Source of the DNA: Sphingopyxis sp. HIX
GTDB lineage: Bacteria > Pseudomonadota > Alphaproteobacteria > Sphingomonadales > Sphingomonadaceae
Direction: 5' to 3'
Assembly (NCBI RefSeq): GCF_001468285.1
Contig: NZ_LNSB01000013.1
Location: 35,481-99,480 of the forward strand
DNA length: 64,000 nt
The translations under genes and the position numbers were made by a program. Shown piece after piece: positions 45,172 through 55,588 of the stretch; position 1 is the first letter of the stretch, and every line of letters begins with the position of its first letter. The notes under the pieces were generated by a model. It made no database searches and was not told where the DNA came from. It saw only the letters and a program-made list of their open reading frames with translations.

Positions 45172-45858
45172 TTAGCGGGTGGTCGGCGCGCTGCCGGTCG
45201 GCGCCGGGGCGGCCGGGGTGCCCTGCGCCGCGCGGGCGGCGTCCATCAGCTGCTGGTTGCGCTGCTGGACGAGCTGGCCCGGCTGATAACCCGCGGGCAC
45301 CGCGATCGAGACATTGGGCAGGATGCGGTTGATTTCGGTCACCACCGCGTCGGTGATGTCGACATTATTCTCGCGCGCGAGAACGGCATCGGGGTTGAGC
45401 AGCAGGTCGATCTTCTTCGCGGTCATCGCGGCCTTGATCGCCTCGTTCATGCGGACGCTGATCTGGTCCTCGACATAGGCGACGGCGAGTTCGACGGGGG
45501 CGCCGATCTGGCCGAGCTCGGTGCTCGCGGCCTGGCGCTTGTCCTGCACGGCCTTGGCCGCCGCCTGGAGCGCGGTCTGGTTCTGCGGGCTCTTCTTCGC
45601 TTCCTCGTTATATTTGGCGATGAGGACGTTGACCTCTGCCTGCAGCGTCTGCGCGCGCGTGTTCTGCTGGTCGATCTGCGCCTTGTAGGTCGTTTCGATC
45701 TGCTGCGACGCGGTGGTGAAGGCGTTCGAGCGGGCGGCGGCGACGCGGACGTCGGCGACGGCAACGCCCTTCGCCTGCGCGAAAGCCGGGGCGGCGAGCA
45801 TCGGCGAAACCGACAGCGTGGCGATCGCCAGCGCCGATGCAACAAGAATTTTCTTCAT
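45172..45858 (-). CDS. skp: Periplasmic chaperone Skp/OmpH
   Basis: In this 228-residue protein a signal peptide (cleavage near AFAQ, about residue 28) precedes a long alpha-helical, coiled-coil middle ([27 protein letters not shown], in segments) typical of the jellyfish-shaped Skp. It carries unfolded outer-membrane proteins to BamA. The tail ([12 protein letters not shown]) is Pro/Ala/Thr-rich. The start codon overlaps the stop of bamA by one base. Confidence 0.93.
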   Translation of the reverse strand: MKKILVASALAIATLSVSPMLAAPAFAQAKGVAVADVRVAAARSNAFTTASQQIETTYKAQIDQQNTRAQTLQAEVNVLIAKYNEEAKKSPQNQTALQAAAKAVQDKRQAASTELGQIGAPVELAVAYVEDQISVRMNEAIKAAMTAKKIDLLLNPDAVLARENNVDITDAVVTEINRILPNVSIAVPAGYQPGQLVQQRNQQLMDAARAAQGTPAAPAPTGSAPTTR

Positions 45859-48557
45859 TAGAATTGGGTTCCTACGTTGAATGAGAAGCGTTTGGTGTCA
45901 TCGCCCTCTTCTTTGCGAAGGGCGTAAGCGAAATCGATCCGGAAAGGACCGAATGGAGAGTTCCAGTTGACGCCGGCGCCGATCGCGACGCGCGGCAGCC
46001 AGGTGTCGCCGAAGAAGCGTTCCTCGAACGGATCGAGACGCGTGAAACTGGTCGGACAGGTCGTATATTGCCCCGTTCCGGTCGTGACCCCGTTGACCGT
46101 GGTCGTCGTTTCGGTCGCGAACTGCCGGGTCCCATTGGCCGCGTTGCGGCAGAGCGACTTGGTCAGGCCGAAACCGGGCGCGTTGGGATCGGTTTCCCTG
46201 AAGTCGGCGAGCGTCGTCAGCGACGGGCGCCGCACCCCGAACACCGAGCCGACGTCGAGGAAGATCGACGGCCGCAGCCCCAGTTCCTTCGCGCCCGTTC
46301 CGAGCGGAATGTCGAGTTCGATCCGGCCCTGGTAATAGGCACGGCCGCCGAGCGCGTCGTCGATCTGTCCGCGATTGTCGGACTCGGTGATGACCACCGG
46401 GGCGGCCGGATTGGTATTGTCCACCGAATAGCGGATCACCCGCGGTCCGACCCCGCGGATGTCGAAGCCGCGCATCTGCGGCTCGCCGAGGAAGAAGCGA
46501 TCGGTCAGGCGAACCTTGTCGCTCGTCGGGGTCGGGCGACCGCCGAAGGGATAGATATAGCCGCCCTCGGCCGAGAAATTGAGGATGAAACGGCTGCCGA
46601 GGTTGAAATGCTTCGACGCGTTCGCGCGGGTGCGGACATATTTGACGCTGCCGCCGAGGCCGGCAAAATCCTGGCTGAGCGAAAGCGACTGGCCGCGCGT
46701 CGGGCGCAGGCGGTTATCGCGATCGTCATAGGCGATGGTGTAACCGAGCAGCGAGGTCGTGCGTTTGCCGATCGCGTCGCACAGATAGCGGCCCGCTACG
46801 AGCGGGTCGCACTCGCCGCCGAAATAATAGAGCGAGCGGTCGAGCGTGACATCGTCGAAATTGAGGCTGTAGCGGCCGAATGCCGACAGATATTCGGTGA
46901 GCGGCACGCCGACGGTAACCTGCGCGCCGGTCGTCACCTGCTGGAAGGTCGTGCGGCGGTCGTTGTCGATGAAGTTGAACGAGTTCAGGTCGCGGCGATA
47001 GACGCTGCCGCCGATCGAGATGTTGCGGTCGAACAGATAGGGTTCGGTGAAGCCCAGCTCGACCGATTTCGAATAGCTCGAATAGTTGACCGACGCCTGC
47101 AGCTGCTGGCCGAGGCCACGGAAGTTGCGCTGGCGGACCGACGCCTGAAGCAGGAAATTCTCGATCGACGAGAAACCAGCCGACAGCGAGAGTTCGCCCG
47201 TCGGCTTTTCCTCGACATTGGTTTCGAGGATGATGCGATCGGGGGCGCTGCCCTCCTTGCGCTCGATCTCCAGATTTTCCTGGAAATAGCCGAGGCTGTT
47301 GATGCGGTTCTCGGTGCGCTTGACGCCGAAGCTGTTGAAAGCGTCGCCCTCGTTCAGGCGGAACTCGCGGCGCACGACCTTGTCCTGCGTCAGCGTGTTG
47401 CCGTTGACGTCGATGCGCTCGACGTACGTCCGCGGGCTCTCGGCGACGTTGAAGGTGATGTCCATCGTCCGCGTTTCGGGATCGCGGCGGAATTCGGGGT
47501 TGATGTCGGCAAAGGCGTAGCCGAACAGGCCCGCGGTCTCGCTGAGGCTTTCGACCGTATCCTCGACCTGCTTGGCGTCGTACCAGTCGCCTTCCTTCAT
47601 CGGCAGCAGCGTCTTCAGCGCCTCCGGCCGGAAATCGCGCAGCTCGCTTTCGACGTCGACCTTGCCGAATTTGTAGCGCTCGCCTTCCTCGACCACATAG
47701 GTGATGATGAAGTCCTGCTTGTTGCTGGTGAGTTCGGCGACCGCCGAAATCACGCGGAAGTCGGCATAGCCGTTCGACAGGTAGAAGAGACGGATCTTCT
47801 GCTGGTCATAGGCGAGGCGGTCGGGATCGTAGCTGGTATTCGACGACAGGATCGTCAGCAGCCCCGATTCCTTGGTCGCCATCTCGTCCTTGAGGTCGCC
47901 GTCGCTGAACTTCTCGTTGCCGATGATGTTGATCTGGCGGACCTTCGACTTCGGCCCCTCGTTGATTTCGAAGACGACGTCGACGCGGTTCTGGTCGAGC
48001 GAGACCATCTTGGGCTCGACGGTCGCGGCGAAGCGGCCCTGGCGCTTGTAGAGCTCGATGATGCGCGCGACATCGGCGCGGACCTTCGAGCGGGTGAAGA
48101 TCTGGCGCGGCGCGAGCTTGATCTCGGGCCGGATCTTGTCTTCCTTGAGGCGCTTGTTGCCCTCGAGGATGACGCGGTTGATCACCGGGTTTTCCACGAC
48201 CTGGATCGTCAACGCGCCATTGTCGTCGTTGATCTGGAAATCCTTGAACAATTCGGTCGAGGCCAGGTCCTTCAGCGCCTGATCGAGCGTCGCGCGGTTA
48301 TAGGTCTGGCCGACGCGGAGGCGGAGATAGGACAGGATCGTCTGCGCCTCGAGCCGCTGGTTGCCGGTGACGGTGATCGAGCGGACGGTGGTCGCCGCGG
48401 GGACGGCCTCGGCTGCGGGCGCCGGAACCGTCGGGGCGGGCACGACGGGAGGCTGGACGCCCTGCGCCAGCGCGGGGCCCGCGAGCATCGTTCCAGCCAT
48501 GAGGAACGCAGCCAAACGCGCCTGCGCCGAAAATTTGTGTGAAGCCACGCTGTTCAT
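45858..48557 (-). CDS. bamA: Outer-membrane assembly factor BamA
   Basis: This 899-residue protein has a signal peptide (to about residue 31, GPALAQ). POTRA domains follow (SITVTGNQRLEAQTILSYL; VINRVILEGNKRLKEDKI; KVRQINIIGNEKFSDGDL; others). A C-terminal Omp85 barrel ends in FSFNVGTQF, and VRLTDRFFLGEP holds the conserved VRGF/Y-like loop region. It inserts beta-barrel proteins into the outer membrane. ATG 48557 is chosen because the longer frame from GTG 48599 adds a basic, unconserved leader. It lies 72 bp after rseP and is essential by family precedent. Confidence 0.97.
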   Translation of the reverse strand: MNSVASHKFSAQARLAAFLMAGTMLAGPALAQGVQPPVVPAPTVPAPAAEAVPAATTVRSITVTGNQRLEAQTILSYLRLRVGQTYNRATLDQALKDLASTELFKDFQINDDNGALTIQVVENPVINRVILEGNKRLKEDKIRPEIKLAPRQIFTRSKVRADVARIIELYKRQGRFAATVEPKMVSLDQNRVDVVFEINEGPKSKVRQINIIGNEKFSDGDLKDEMATKESGLLTILSSNTSYDPDRLAYDQQKIRLFYLSNGYADFRVISAVAELTSNKQDFIITYVVEEGERYKFGKVDVESELRDFRPEALKTLLPMKEGDWYDAKQVEDTVESLSETAGLFGYAFADINPEFRRDPETRTMDITFNVAESPRTYVERIDVNGNTLTQDKVVRREFRLNEGDAFNSFGVKRTENRINSLGYFQENLEIERKEGSAPDRIILETNVEEKPTGELSLSAGFSSIENFLLQASVRQRNFRGLGQQLQASVNYSSYSKSVELGFTEPYLFDRNISIGGSVYRRDLNSFNFIDNDRRTTFQQVTTGAQVTVGVPLTEYLSAFGRYSLNFDDVTLDRSLYYFGGECDPLVAGRYLCDAIGKRTTSLLGYTIAYDDRDNRLRPTRGQSLSLSQDFAGLGGSVKYVRTRANASKHFNLGSRFILNFSAEGGYIYPFGGRPTPTSDKVRLTDRFFLGEPQMRGFDIRGVGPRVIRYSVDNTNPAAPVVITESDNRGQIDDALGGRAYYQGRIELDIPLGTGAKELGLRPSIFLDVGSVFGVRRPSLTTLADFRETDPNAPGFGLTKSLCRNAANGTRQFATETTTTVNGVTTGTGQYTTCPTSFTRLDPFEERFFGDTWLPRVAIGAGVNWNSPFGPFRIDFAYALRKEEGDDTKRFSFNVGTQF

Positions 48558-48629
48558 CCCGCAAAAATACTCAAAAAAGCGACGAACCCGCTTGCCCACG
48601 GGTCCGCGCGCACTCCTGCCCCAGTCCGC

Positions 48630-49763
48630 TTATCCAATCAAGCGCGCGATCCGGTCCCAAACCCCGATTGAGCCCAAATCGTTGAAAGTCACGACCAGCA
48701 TCAGCGTGACGATCGCCGCAAAGCCGAAACGAAAGGCCCATTCCTGAGCCTGCGGTGGCGCCGGCCGCCGCCGCACCGCTTCATAGCCGTAAAAAAGCAA
48801 ATGGCCACCATCGAGCATCGGCAATGGCAAGAGATTTATGAACCCCAGATTGATGGAGATGAGCGCGATGAAGTAGATCAGCACCTGCGGCCCCAGCGAC
48901 GCCGCCTCGCCCGACACCTTGGCGATCTTGACCGGGCCGCTGAGATCCTTGATCGAACGGTTGCCGGTGAGGAACTGGCCGAGCACGTCGAGCGTCTGGC
49001 GGACGATCTGGACCGTCTGGCGCACCGCCACCCGGGGCGCCTCGACCAACGGCACGGGTTCGAACACCGGCGGCCCCGGCGAAATGCCGATCACGGCGCG
49101 TTCGATGTCGTTGCCGAACGGATCCTTTTCCTTGATCAGGCGCGGCGCGAGCCGGATCGTCCGCTCGGCGCCCGCCCGATCGATCCGGATGTCCATCATC
49201 TCGCCGGGCCGGTGCTCGACGGATTTCTGGATATCGGTGAAGCGCTCCATGGCGCGGCCGTCGATCGACAGGATGCGGTCGCCCGATTGCAGCCCGGCGG
49301 CAGCGGCCGCCGACCGGGGCTCGACGGTGCCGATCAGCGCGGGGTTGGTGGCAACCCCGCCGACCCAGGCGAAGCCCGCGAGGATCAGGATCGCGAAGAG
49401 GAAATTGGTCACCGGCCCCGCGGCGACGATCAGCGCGCGCTTCCACACCGGCTGGGCGGGAAAGGTGTGCGACCGTTCTTCGGCGGGCAGCGACTGCCAC
49501 TCGGCATCGGGCTGGCTGACCGCGTCGCGGTCGCCCGCGAACTGGACATAGCCGCCCAGCGGCAGCCAGCCGATCTTCCATTCGGTGCCGCGCTTGTCGG
49601 TCCAGCCGAGGATGCGGCGGCCGAAGCCGATCGAGAAGGTCTCGGCCTTCACCCCGCACCAGCGCCCGACGATATAATGGCCATATTCGTGCACGAACAC
49701 GAGCGGCCCGAGCACGACGAGGAAGGCCAGCACGGTGAAGAGGAAACCCGGAGACTCAAGCAT
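48630..49763 (-). CDS. rseP: Site-2 metalloprotease RseP
   Basis: In this 377-residue membrane zinc protease HEYGH (25-29) is the zinc/catalytic motif in the first helix, and the second metal site is NLLPLPMLDGGHL near residue 323. A single PDZ domain lies near 125-200 (GTVEPRSAAAAAGLQSGDRILSID). It cleaves anti-sigma factors inside the membrane in envelope stress. The start overlaps the dxr stop by 8 bp, so translation is coupled. Confidence 0.96.
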   Translation of the reverse strand: MLESPGFLFTVLAFLVVLGPLVFVHEYGHYIVGRWCGVKAETFSIGFGRRILGWTDKRGTEWKIGWLPLGGYVQFAGDRDAVSQPDAEWQSLPAEERSHTFPAQPVWKRALIVAAGPVTNFLFAILILAGFAWVGGVATNPALIGTVEPRSAAAAAGLQSGDRILSIDGRAMERFTDIQKSVEHRPGEMMDIRIDRAGAERTIRLAPRLIKEKDPFGNDIERAVIGISPGPPVFEPVPLVEAPRVAVRQTVQIVRQTLDVLGQFLTGNRSIKDLSGPVKIAKVSGEAASLGPQVLIYFIALISINLGFINLLPLPMLDGGHLLFYGYEAVRRRPAPPQAQEWAFRFGFAAIVTLMLVVTFNDLGSIGVWDRIARLIG

Positions 49764-50919
49764 GTTCGTATCGGTCCACAAAATGCTGCGCGGCCGCGCG
49801 CGATGACGCATCGACGCTGAATATGTCGTGAAGCGATGCCGGGGCGGCGGGCGCTTCGGCATCGAGCACGCGCCGCACCGTATCGACGATCGCGGGGAAG
49901 GAAATACGGCCCGCGAGGAAGGCGGCGACCGCCACCTCGTTCGCGGCGTTGAGCTGCGCCGGGCGCGCGCCGCCCTCGGCAATCGCGGCGCGGCAGAGCG
50001 CGGTCGCGGGGAAACGCAGTTCGTCGGGCGCCTCGAAATCGAGCCGCGCGATGCTGGCGAGGTCGAGCGGCGCGCAGGGCGTCGCCATCCGGTCGGGCCA
50101 GGCGAGCGCGCTGCTGATGGGAATCCGCATGTCGGGTGAGCCCAGCTGCGCGAGCGTCGAGCAGTCGACATATTCGACGAGGCTGTGAATCACCGATTGC
50201 GGGTGGACAAGGATCTCGATGCGGTCGAGCCCGACGGGGAACAGGTGGAACGCCTCGATCAGTTCGAGGCCCTTGTTCATCATCGTCGCTGAATCGACGC
50301 TGATCTTTGCGCCCATCGACCAGTTGGGATGCGCGACCGCCTGTGCCGGGGTCACGCGCGCCATGTCGGCGGCGCTCATTGTGCGGAAGGGGCCGCCGCT
50401 CGCGGTCAGGATGATGCGGCGCACCTGCTCGATCCGGCCGCCCGCGAGGCACTGGAAGATCGCGTTATGCTCGCTGTCGACCGGCAGGATCGGTGCGCCC
50501 GAGGCGCGCGACGCGGCGGTCATCAGTTCGCCGGCAGAGACCAGAGCTTCCTTGTTGGCGAGCGCCACCGGGGTGCCCGCTTCGAGCGCGGCCATCGTCG
50601 GGGCGAGCCCCGCGCAGCCGACGATCGCCGCCATCACGAGGTCGGTGGGCGCCTGCGCCGCCGCGACCAGCGCGTCGGCGCCCGCGGCGGCCTCGATCCC
50701 CGTCCCCGCGAGCGCCTCGGCGAGGTCGGCGTAGCGCGCCTCGTCGGCGATCACCGCGATTGCGGGGCGGAATTCCTTGGCAAGCTTTGCCAGTTCGGCG
50801 ACGTCGCTGTTCGCGGTGAGCACCGCGACCTGCCAGCTCTCGCCGTCGCGGCGCACGAGGTCGAGGGTCGATTGCCCCACCGATCCCGTCGCACCGAACA
50901 GCGAGAGGCGGCGCGTCAT
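49756..50919 (-). CDS. dxr: 1-deoxy-D-xylulose 5-phosphate reductoisomerase
   Basis: In this 387-residue protein the NADPH-binding loop is LFGATGSVGQSTLDLV near the start and the catalytic and metal-binding part contains PVDSEHNAIFQCL and ILTASGGPFR. It is the second step of the MEP isoprenoid pathway, giving precursors for undecaprenyl phosphate (uppS nearby), carotenoids and quinones. ATG 50919 follows the cdsA stop by 1 base. Confidence 0.97.
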   Translation of the reverse strand: MTRRLSLFGATGSVGQSTLDLVRRDGESWQVAVLTANSDVAELAKLAKEFRPAIAVIADEARYADLAEALAGTGIEAAAGADALVAAAQAPTDLVMAAIVGCAGLAPTMAALEAGTPVALANKEALVSAGELMTAASRASGAPILPVDSEHNAIFQCLAGGRIEQVRRIILTASGGPFRTMSAADMARVTPAQAVAHPNWSMGAKISVDSATMMNKGLELIEAFHLFPVGLDRIEILVHPQSVIHSLVEYVDCSTLAQLGSPDMRIPISSALAWPDRMATPCAPLDLASIARLDFEAPDELRFPATALCRAAIAEGGARPAQLNAANEVAVAAFLAGRISFPAIVDTVRRVLDAEAPAAPASLHDIFSVDASSRAAAQHFVDRYEHA

Positions 50920-50920
50920 G

Positions 50921-51595
50921 TCAGTGCGCCGTCCGCACGATGAGGTCGCCCGCGAAGGCGAGGCCGCCGAGGATCAGCGCAACCGGCAGCAGCCCGTCGA
51001 CGCGGTCGAAGACGCCGCCATGACCCGGAATCAGCTTGCCCGAATCCTTGACCCCGGCGCGGCGTTTCATCCAGCTCTGACCGAGATCGCCGAGCTGCGC
51101 GAGCAGGCCCATGATCAGGCCGATCCACAGCGGCACACCGATGATGCCCGCGCGATCGCCGAGCGTCGCGCCCGCGACGAGCGCGGCGATCATGCCGCCG
51201 AACAGCCCAGACCAGGTCTTCGACGGGCTGATTTTCGGCGCGAGCCGCGCGCCGCCGAAGGCGCGCCCGGCGAAATAGGCGCCGATGTCGGTCGCCCACA
51301 CCATCGCGAACACCCAGAGCGCCGCGGTCATGCCGAGCGTGTCGCGGATGAACCAGAGGCCGCCGATCGCGCCGATCGTCAGCACGGGGCCGAGGATCAT
51401 GAGCGCGCCCTTGGCGCCGCCCGAAAGCGTCATCGCGCGCACCAGCGCAAACCATTCGACGAGCAGCAGCGCCGCCCCGACGAGCAGCAGCAACGCGAAG
51501 GCGATGCCGCCGAACCACAAAGCCGCGCCCGCGATCGCGAGCAGCACGACCGCCGATCCGACGCGCACCATCAGGTCCGATTTGCCCGCCGCCAT
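50921..51595 (-). CDS. cdsA: Phosphatidate cytidylyltransferase
   Basis: This 224-residue protein has about six to seven membrane segments. The C-terminal CdsA signature is SWMKRRAGVKDSGKLIPGHGG followed by DRVDGLLP. It makes CDP-diacylglycerol from phosphatidate and CTP, the precursor used by pssA near the right end of the window. It is shorter than E. coli CdsA, as usual in alphaproteobacteria. It lies 3 bp after uppS. Confidence 0.95.
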   Translation of the reverse strand: MAAGKSDLMVRVGSAVVLLAIAGAALWFGGIAFALLLLVGAALLLVEWFALVRAMTLSGGAKGALMILGPVLTIGAIGGLWFIRDTLGMTAALWVFAMVWATDIGAYFAGRAFGGARLAPKISPSKTWSGLFGGMIAALVAGATLGDRAGIIGVPLWIGLIMGLLAQLGDLGQSWMKRRAGVKDSGKLIPGHGGVFDRVDGLLPVALILGGLAFAGDLIVRTAH

Positions 51596-51598
51596 AAT

Positions 51599-52276
51599 CT
51601 AAAGTCCCCCGTAGCGGCGTTCGCGCCGCGCAAATTGGTCGAGCGCCGCCTGCAGATCGGCGGGTGCGAAATCGGGCCATAGCTTGTCGGTGAAATAAAG
51701 CTCGGCATAGGCCGATTGCCACAGCAGGAAGTTCGACAACCGCACCTCGCCCGAGGTGCGGATGAGCAGGTCGAGCGGCGGCATGTCGGCGGTGTCGAGA
51801 TGCGCCTCGATCGCCTCGGCGGTGATCGCACCCGCGGCGGCGGCTGCACTCGCCGCGCGCACCAGTTCGTCCTGCGCGCCGTAATTGAGCGCGACCGCGA
51901 GCGTCGTGCGCTTGTTGCCCGAGGTGCGCTCGAGCGCATTGTCGATCATCGCGACGACGTCGGGCGCGAGCGCGCGCCAGTTGCCGATGACCTTCAGCTT
52001 CACGTCGTTCGCGGCGAATTCGTCGAGGTCGGAGAGGATGAAGCGCTTCATCAGCCCCATGAGGTCGCTCACCTCTTCCTCGGGCCGTTTCCAGTTCTCG
52101 GAACTGAAGGCGTAGAGCGTCAGCGCCTCGAGCCCCATGTCGCCCGCGGCGCGGACGATCGTGCGCACCGCCTCGACCCCGGCCTTGTGCCCGGCGACGC
52201 GCGGCAGCAGCCGCTTCTTCGCCCAGCGGCCGTTGCCGTCCATGATGATTGCGACATGGCGCGCGCCTTGGGTCAT
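51599..52276 (-). CDS. uppS: Undecaprenyl diphosphate synthase
   Basis: In this 225-residue cis-prenyltransferase the signature is IIMDGNGRWAKKR, with catalytic Asp13. The later motif GGEVRLSNFLLWQSAYAELYF is shown as TSGEVRLSNFLLWQ here. It makes the C55 lipid carrier for peptidoglycan and surface glycans. It lies 4 bp after frr and 3 bp before cdsA. Confidence 0.97.
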   Translation of the reverse strand: MTQGARHVAIIMDGNGRWAKKRLLPRVAGHKAGVEAVRTIVRAAGDMGLEALTLYAFSSENWKRPEEEVSDLMGLMKRFILSDLDEFAANDVKLKVIGNWRALAPDVVAMIDNALERTSGNKRTTLAVALNYGAQDELVRAASAAAAAGAITAEAIEAHLDTADMPPLDLLIRTSGEVRLSNFLLWQSAYAELYFTDKLWPDFAPADLQAALDQFARRERRYGGL

Positions 52277-52280
52277 CGGT

Positions 52281-52835
52281 TTAGCCCAGGATTTCCTTTT
52301 CCTTGGCGGTCGCGGCGGCGTCGATCTCGGCGATCGTGCTGTCGGTCAGCTTCTGGACGTCGGTTTCCGACCGCTTGCGCTCGTCCTCGCTGATTTCCTT
52401 CTTGTTCTCGTCGGTCTTGAGATTGTCCATGCCGTCGCGGCGGACGTTGCGGACCGCGACGCGCGCCTTTTCGGCATATTGCCCGGCGAGCTTCGACAGT
52501 TCCTTGCGGCGCTCCTGCGTCATTTCGGGGATCGGCAGGCGCAGGGTCTGGCCGTCGACGATCGGGTTGAGGCCGAGGCCCGCCGAGCGGATCGCCTTGT
52601 CGACCGGGCCGACGTTCGACTTGTCCCACACCTGCACCGACAGGAGGCGCGGTTCGGGCGCGCTGACCGAGGCGACCTGGTTCAGCGGCATGTGGCTGCC
52701 ATAGACCTCGACCGTCACCGGATCGAGCAGCGCGGTGTGTGCGCGGCCGGTGCGCAGGCCCGCGAGGTCGCTCTTCAGCGATTCGACCGCGCCGTGCATG
52801 CGGCGCTCGAGATCGGCCTTGTCATATTTCGCCAT
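52281..52835 (-). CDS. frr: Ribosome recycling factor
   Basis: In this 184-residue RRF the three-helix-bundle pattern is clear ([45 protein letters not shown], in pieces). It splits post-termination ribosomes together with EF-G. GAGAGGAAGAC precedes ATG 52835, which lies 14 bp after pyrH. The long frame upstream overlaps pyrH and is not used. Confidence 0.97.
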   Translation of the reverse strand: MAKYDKADLERRMHGAVESLKSDLAGLRTGRAHTALLDPVTVEVYGSHMPLNQVASVSAPEPRLLSVQVWDKSNVGPVDKAIRSAGLGLNPIVDGQTLRLPIPEMTQERRKELSKLAGQYAEKARVAVRNVRRDGMDNLKTDENKKEISEDERKRSETDVQKLTDSTIAEIDAAATAKEKEILG

Positions 52836-52849
52836 GATGTCTTCCTCTC

Positions 52850-53581
52850 TTATGCGTTTCCGGCGGCGTCGCTGACGACGGTCGAGACACCCTCGCCGGC
52901 CAGCACGCGCGCCAGATTGCCCGGCTCGCGGATGTTGAACACCACGATCGGGATATGATTGTCGCGGCACAGCGCGACCGCGCTGGCGTCCATCACCTTC
53001 AGATTGTCGGCGAGCACGCGGTCGTAGCCGAGCGTGTCGTAACGCACCGCGGCCGGATCCTGCTTGGGGTCGGCGTTGTAGACGCCGTCGACGCTGGTGC
53101 CCTTGAGCAGTGCATCGCACTTCATCTCGGCGGCGCGCAGCGCGGCGCCGCTGTCGGTGGTGAAATAGGGCGCGCCGACGCCCGCGGCGAAGATCACGAC
53201 GCGGCCCTTTTCGAGGTGGCGTTCGGCGCGGCGGCGGATCACCGGCTCGCACACCTTGTCCATCTCGATCGCCGACTGGACGCGCGTCTGGACACCGAGC
53301 TGTTCGAGCGCATTCTGCATCGCGAGCGCGTTCATCACCGTCGCGAGCATGCCCATATAATCGGCCTGCGCGCGGTCCATGCCCTTGGCGGCGCCCGCCA
53401 TGCCGCGGAAGATGTTGCCGCCGCCGATGACGAGGCAGATTTCGAGCCCGCTGTCCTTGGCCTGCTTGACCTCGGCCGCCATGCTCGCGACCGTCTCGGG
53501 GTCGATGCCGAAGGGGGTCGAGCCCATCAACGCCTCGCCCGACAGCTTGAGCAGAATGCGTTTCATGCCGGGCAATGCCAT
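52850..53581 (-). CDS. pyrH: UMP kinase
   Basis: In this 243-residue amino-acid-kinase-fold enzyme the motif order is [21 protein letters not shown], and DGVYNADPK with [14 protein letters not shown] residues at the end. It phosphorylates UMP for RNA and cell-wall nucleotide synthesis. It follows tsf by 114 bp in the conserved rpsB-tsf-pyrH-frr order. Confidence 0.97.
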   Translation of the reverse strand: MALPGMKRILLKLSGEALMGSTPFGIDPETVASMAAEVKQAKDSGLEICLVIGGGNIFRGMAGAAKGMDRAQADYMGMLATVMNALAMQNALEQLGVQTRVQSAIEMDKVCEPVIRRRAERHLEKGRVVIFAAGVGAPYFTTDSGAALRAAEMKCDALLKGTSVDGVYNADPKQDPAAVRYDTLGYDRVLADNLKVMDASAVALCRDNHIPIVVFNIREPGNLARVLAGEGVSTVVSDAAGNA

Positions 53582-53695
53582 GTCGGGGGGAACCTCTCGC
53601 TACTCTATATATGCGAATGGCGCGCACCCTAGAGCGGGCACGCGCCATTGCCAAGCGGACTGCCGCGCCAAGGCGCAGCAATCCCGCGTTTCTTT

Positions 53696-54622
53696 TTAGA
53701 CGCCGGCGACCGCCGCGACTTCCGCCGCGAAATCGCTTTCTTCCTTCTCGATGCCTTCGCCGAGCTGGAAGCGGGTGAAACCCTTGAGCGTGATCGTCGC
53801 GCCGACGTCCTTGCCGGCAGCGGCGACGACTTCGGCGACCGGGGTCTTGCCGTCCATCACGAACAGCTGCGACAGCAGCGCATTTTCCTTGCGGAACTTG
53901 GCGATCGAGCCGTCGACCATCTTGGCGACGATGTCGGCGGGCTTGCCCGACTGCGCGGCCTTTTCTTCGGCGATCGCACGTTCGCGCGCGACGAGGTCGG
54001 CGTCGAGGTCGTCGCCGTTCAGCGCCAGCGGGTTGGCGGCGGCGACGTGCATCGCGAGCTGCTTGCCGAGCGGTTCGAGGACGTCGGCGCCCGCGGTCGA
54101 TTCGAGCGCGACGAGCACGCCGATCTTGCCCATGCCCGGCGCCGCGGCGTTGTGGACATAGGCGGTGACGACGCCCGAGTTCACCGACATCACGGCCGAA
54201 CGGCGCAGCGACTGGTTCTCGCCGATGGTGGCGATGTTCTGCGTCAGCGCTTCGGCGACCGTGCCGCCGGCCGGGTAAGCGGCAGCGGCGAGCGCTTCGA
54301 TGTCGGTGATGCTGCCGGCGAGCGCCACGCTGGTGACGTCGCGGACGAAGGTCTGGAACTGCTCGTTCTTGGCAACGAAGTCGGTTTCGCTGTTGACCTC
54401 GACCATCGCACCGCGGGTGCCGTCGGTGGCGACACCGACCAGGCCCTCGGCGGCGACGCGGCCGGCCTTCTTGGCGGCGGCGGCGAGGCCCTTGGTGCGC
54501 AGCCAGTCGATCGACGCTTCGATGTCGCCATTATTCTCGGCGAGCGCCTTCTTGCAGTCCATCATGCCCGCGCCGGTGCGGTCGCGCAGTTCCTTGACGA
54601 GAGCGGCCGTAATCTCAGCCAT
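53696..54622 (-). CDS. tsf: Translation elongation factor Ts
   Basis: In this 308-residue protein the N-terminal signature [20 protein letters not shown] and [11 protein letters not shown] match EF-Ts; the core is the usual two-domain dimerisation type. It regenerates EF-Tu-GTP. ATG 54622 follows AAAGGATTATCCC. A strong hairpin lies in the rpsB-tsf spacer. Confidence 0.97.
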   Translation of the reverse strand: MAEITAALVKELRDRTGAGMMDCKKALAENNGDIEASIDWLRTKGLAAAAKKAGRVAAEGLVGVATDGTRGAMVEVNSETDFVAKNEQFQTFVRDVTSVALAGSITDIEALAAAAYPAGGTVAEALTQNIATIGENQSLRRSAVMSVNSGVVTAYVHNAAAPGMGKIGVLVALESTAGADVLEPLGKQLAMHVAAANPLALNGDDLDADLVARERAIAEEKAAQSGKPADIVAKMVDGSIAKFRKENALLSQLFVMDGKTPVAEVVAAAGKDVGATITLKGFTRFQLGEGIEKEESDFAAEVAAVAGV

Positions 54623-54701
54623 GGGATAATCCTTTCCATAGGGGCGAGCCGATAGGGCCCGCGGGACGCCCGCGCGCATGGCGGGGCGATAAGTCAAACC
54701 G

Positions 54702-54744
54702 ATGACAGGGACGGCGCGAGCGTGCTGTCGCGCCGTCCCGTCAT
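54702..54744 (-). promoter_or_regulatory. Hairpin in the rpsB-tsf spacer
   Basis: A 12-bp perfect stem (GGGACGGCGCGA, 54708-54719, with 54728-54739) extends by 5 more pairs after a bulged A. No T-run follows on the minus strand, so it may slow polymerase or stabilise rpsB mRNA rather than fully terminate. Confidence 0.55.
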
Positions 54745-54754
54745 GCGAGCGCGC

Positions 54755-55588
54755 TTAGGCGTCGCTCTGGCGTTCGGTTTCGGCGGCGGCTTCGGCCGGG
54801 ACCTGTTCGTCCTCGGTCACCGGAGCGGCGGCTTCTTCGGTCAGCGCTTCTTCGGCGACGGGCTCGCCGGCCGCGCCCAGGTCTTCGCCGCGGTCGGCGC
54901 GGGCCTGCTGGCCGCCACGCGTCGCGGCCTGGGCCACGGCGTCGCAGTAGAGGCGGATGGCGCGCGCGGCGTCATCGTTCGCCGGAACCGGGAAGGCGAT
55001 GCCGTCGGGCGAGACGTTCGAATCGAGAATCGCGACGACGGGGATGCCGAGGACATTGGCTTCCTTGATCGCCAGCTCTTCCTTGTTCGCGTCGATCACG
55101 AACATCACGTCGGGAATGCCGCCCATGTCGCGGATGCCGCCGAGGCTGAGCTCGAGCTTGTCGCGCTCGCGGGTGCGGTTGAGCACTTCCTTCTTGGTCA
55201 GGCCCGAGGTGTCGCCGGCGAGCTGCTCTTCGAGCGTCTTGAGGCGCTTGATCGAGTTCGAGATCGTCTTCCAGTTGGTGAGCATGCCGCCCAGCCAGCG
55301 GTGGTTGACGAAGTGCTGACCCGACGCGCGAGCCGCATCGGCGATCGGGCCCTGCGCCTGGCGCTTGGTGCCGACGAACAGCACCTTGCCGCCGGCGGCA
55401 GCCGAGGCCGACACGAATTCGAGCGCGCGCGCGAACAGCGGCACGGTCTGCGACAGGTCGAGGATGTGGATGCCGTTGCGCGCGCCGAAGATATACGGCT
55501 TCATGCGCGGGTTCCAACGGTGGGTCTGGTGGCCGAAGTGGGCGCCAGCTTCGATAAGATTCTGCATCGTGACGACAGGGGCCGCCAT
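54755..55588 (-). CDS. rpsB: 30S ribosomal protein S2
   Basis: In this 277-residue protein the S2 signatures are [17 protein letters not shown] and the later [27 protein letters not shown]. An acidic C-terminal extension (about residues 245-277) is typical of sphingomonad S2. GGAAGGAGAAAGACC precedes ATG 55588. It heads the operon that continues to fabZ. Confidence 0.97.
   Translation of the reverse strand: MAAPVVTMQNLIEAGAHFGHQTHRWNPRMKPYIFGARNGIHILDLSQTVPLFARALEFVSASAAAGGKVLFVGTKRQAQGPIADAARASGQHFVNHRWLGGMLTNWKTISNSIKRLKTLEEQLAGDTSGLTKKEVLNRTRERDKLELSLGGIRDMGGIPDVMFVIDANKEELAIKEANVLGIPVVAILDSNVSPDGIAFPVPANDDAARAIRLYCDAVAQAATRGGQQARADRGEDLGAAGEPVAEEALTEEAAAPVTEDEQVPAEAAAETERQSDA

Noticed and set aside
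46068..48542. Open plus-strand frame of 824 codons
   Set aside because: Antisense shadow of bamA.
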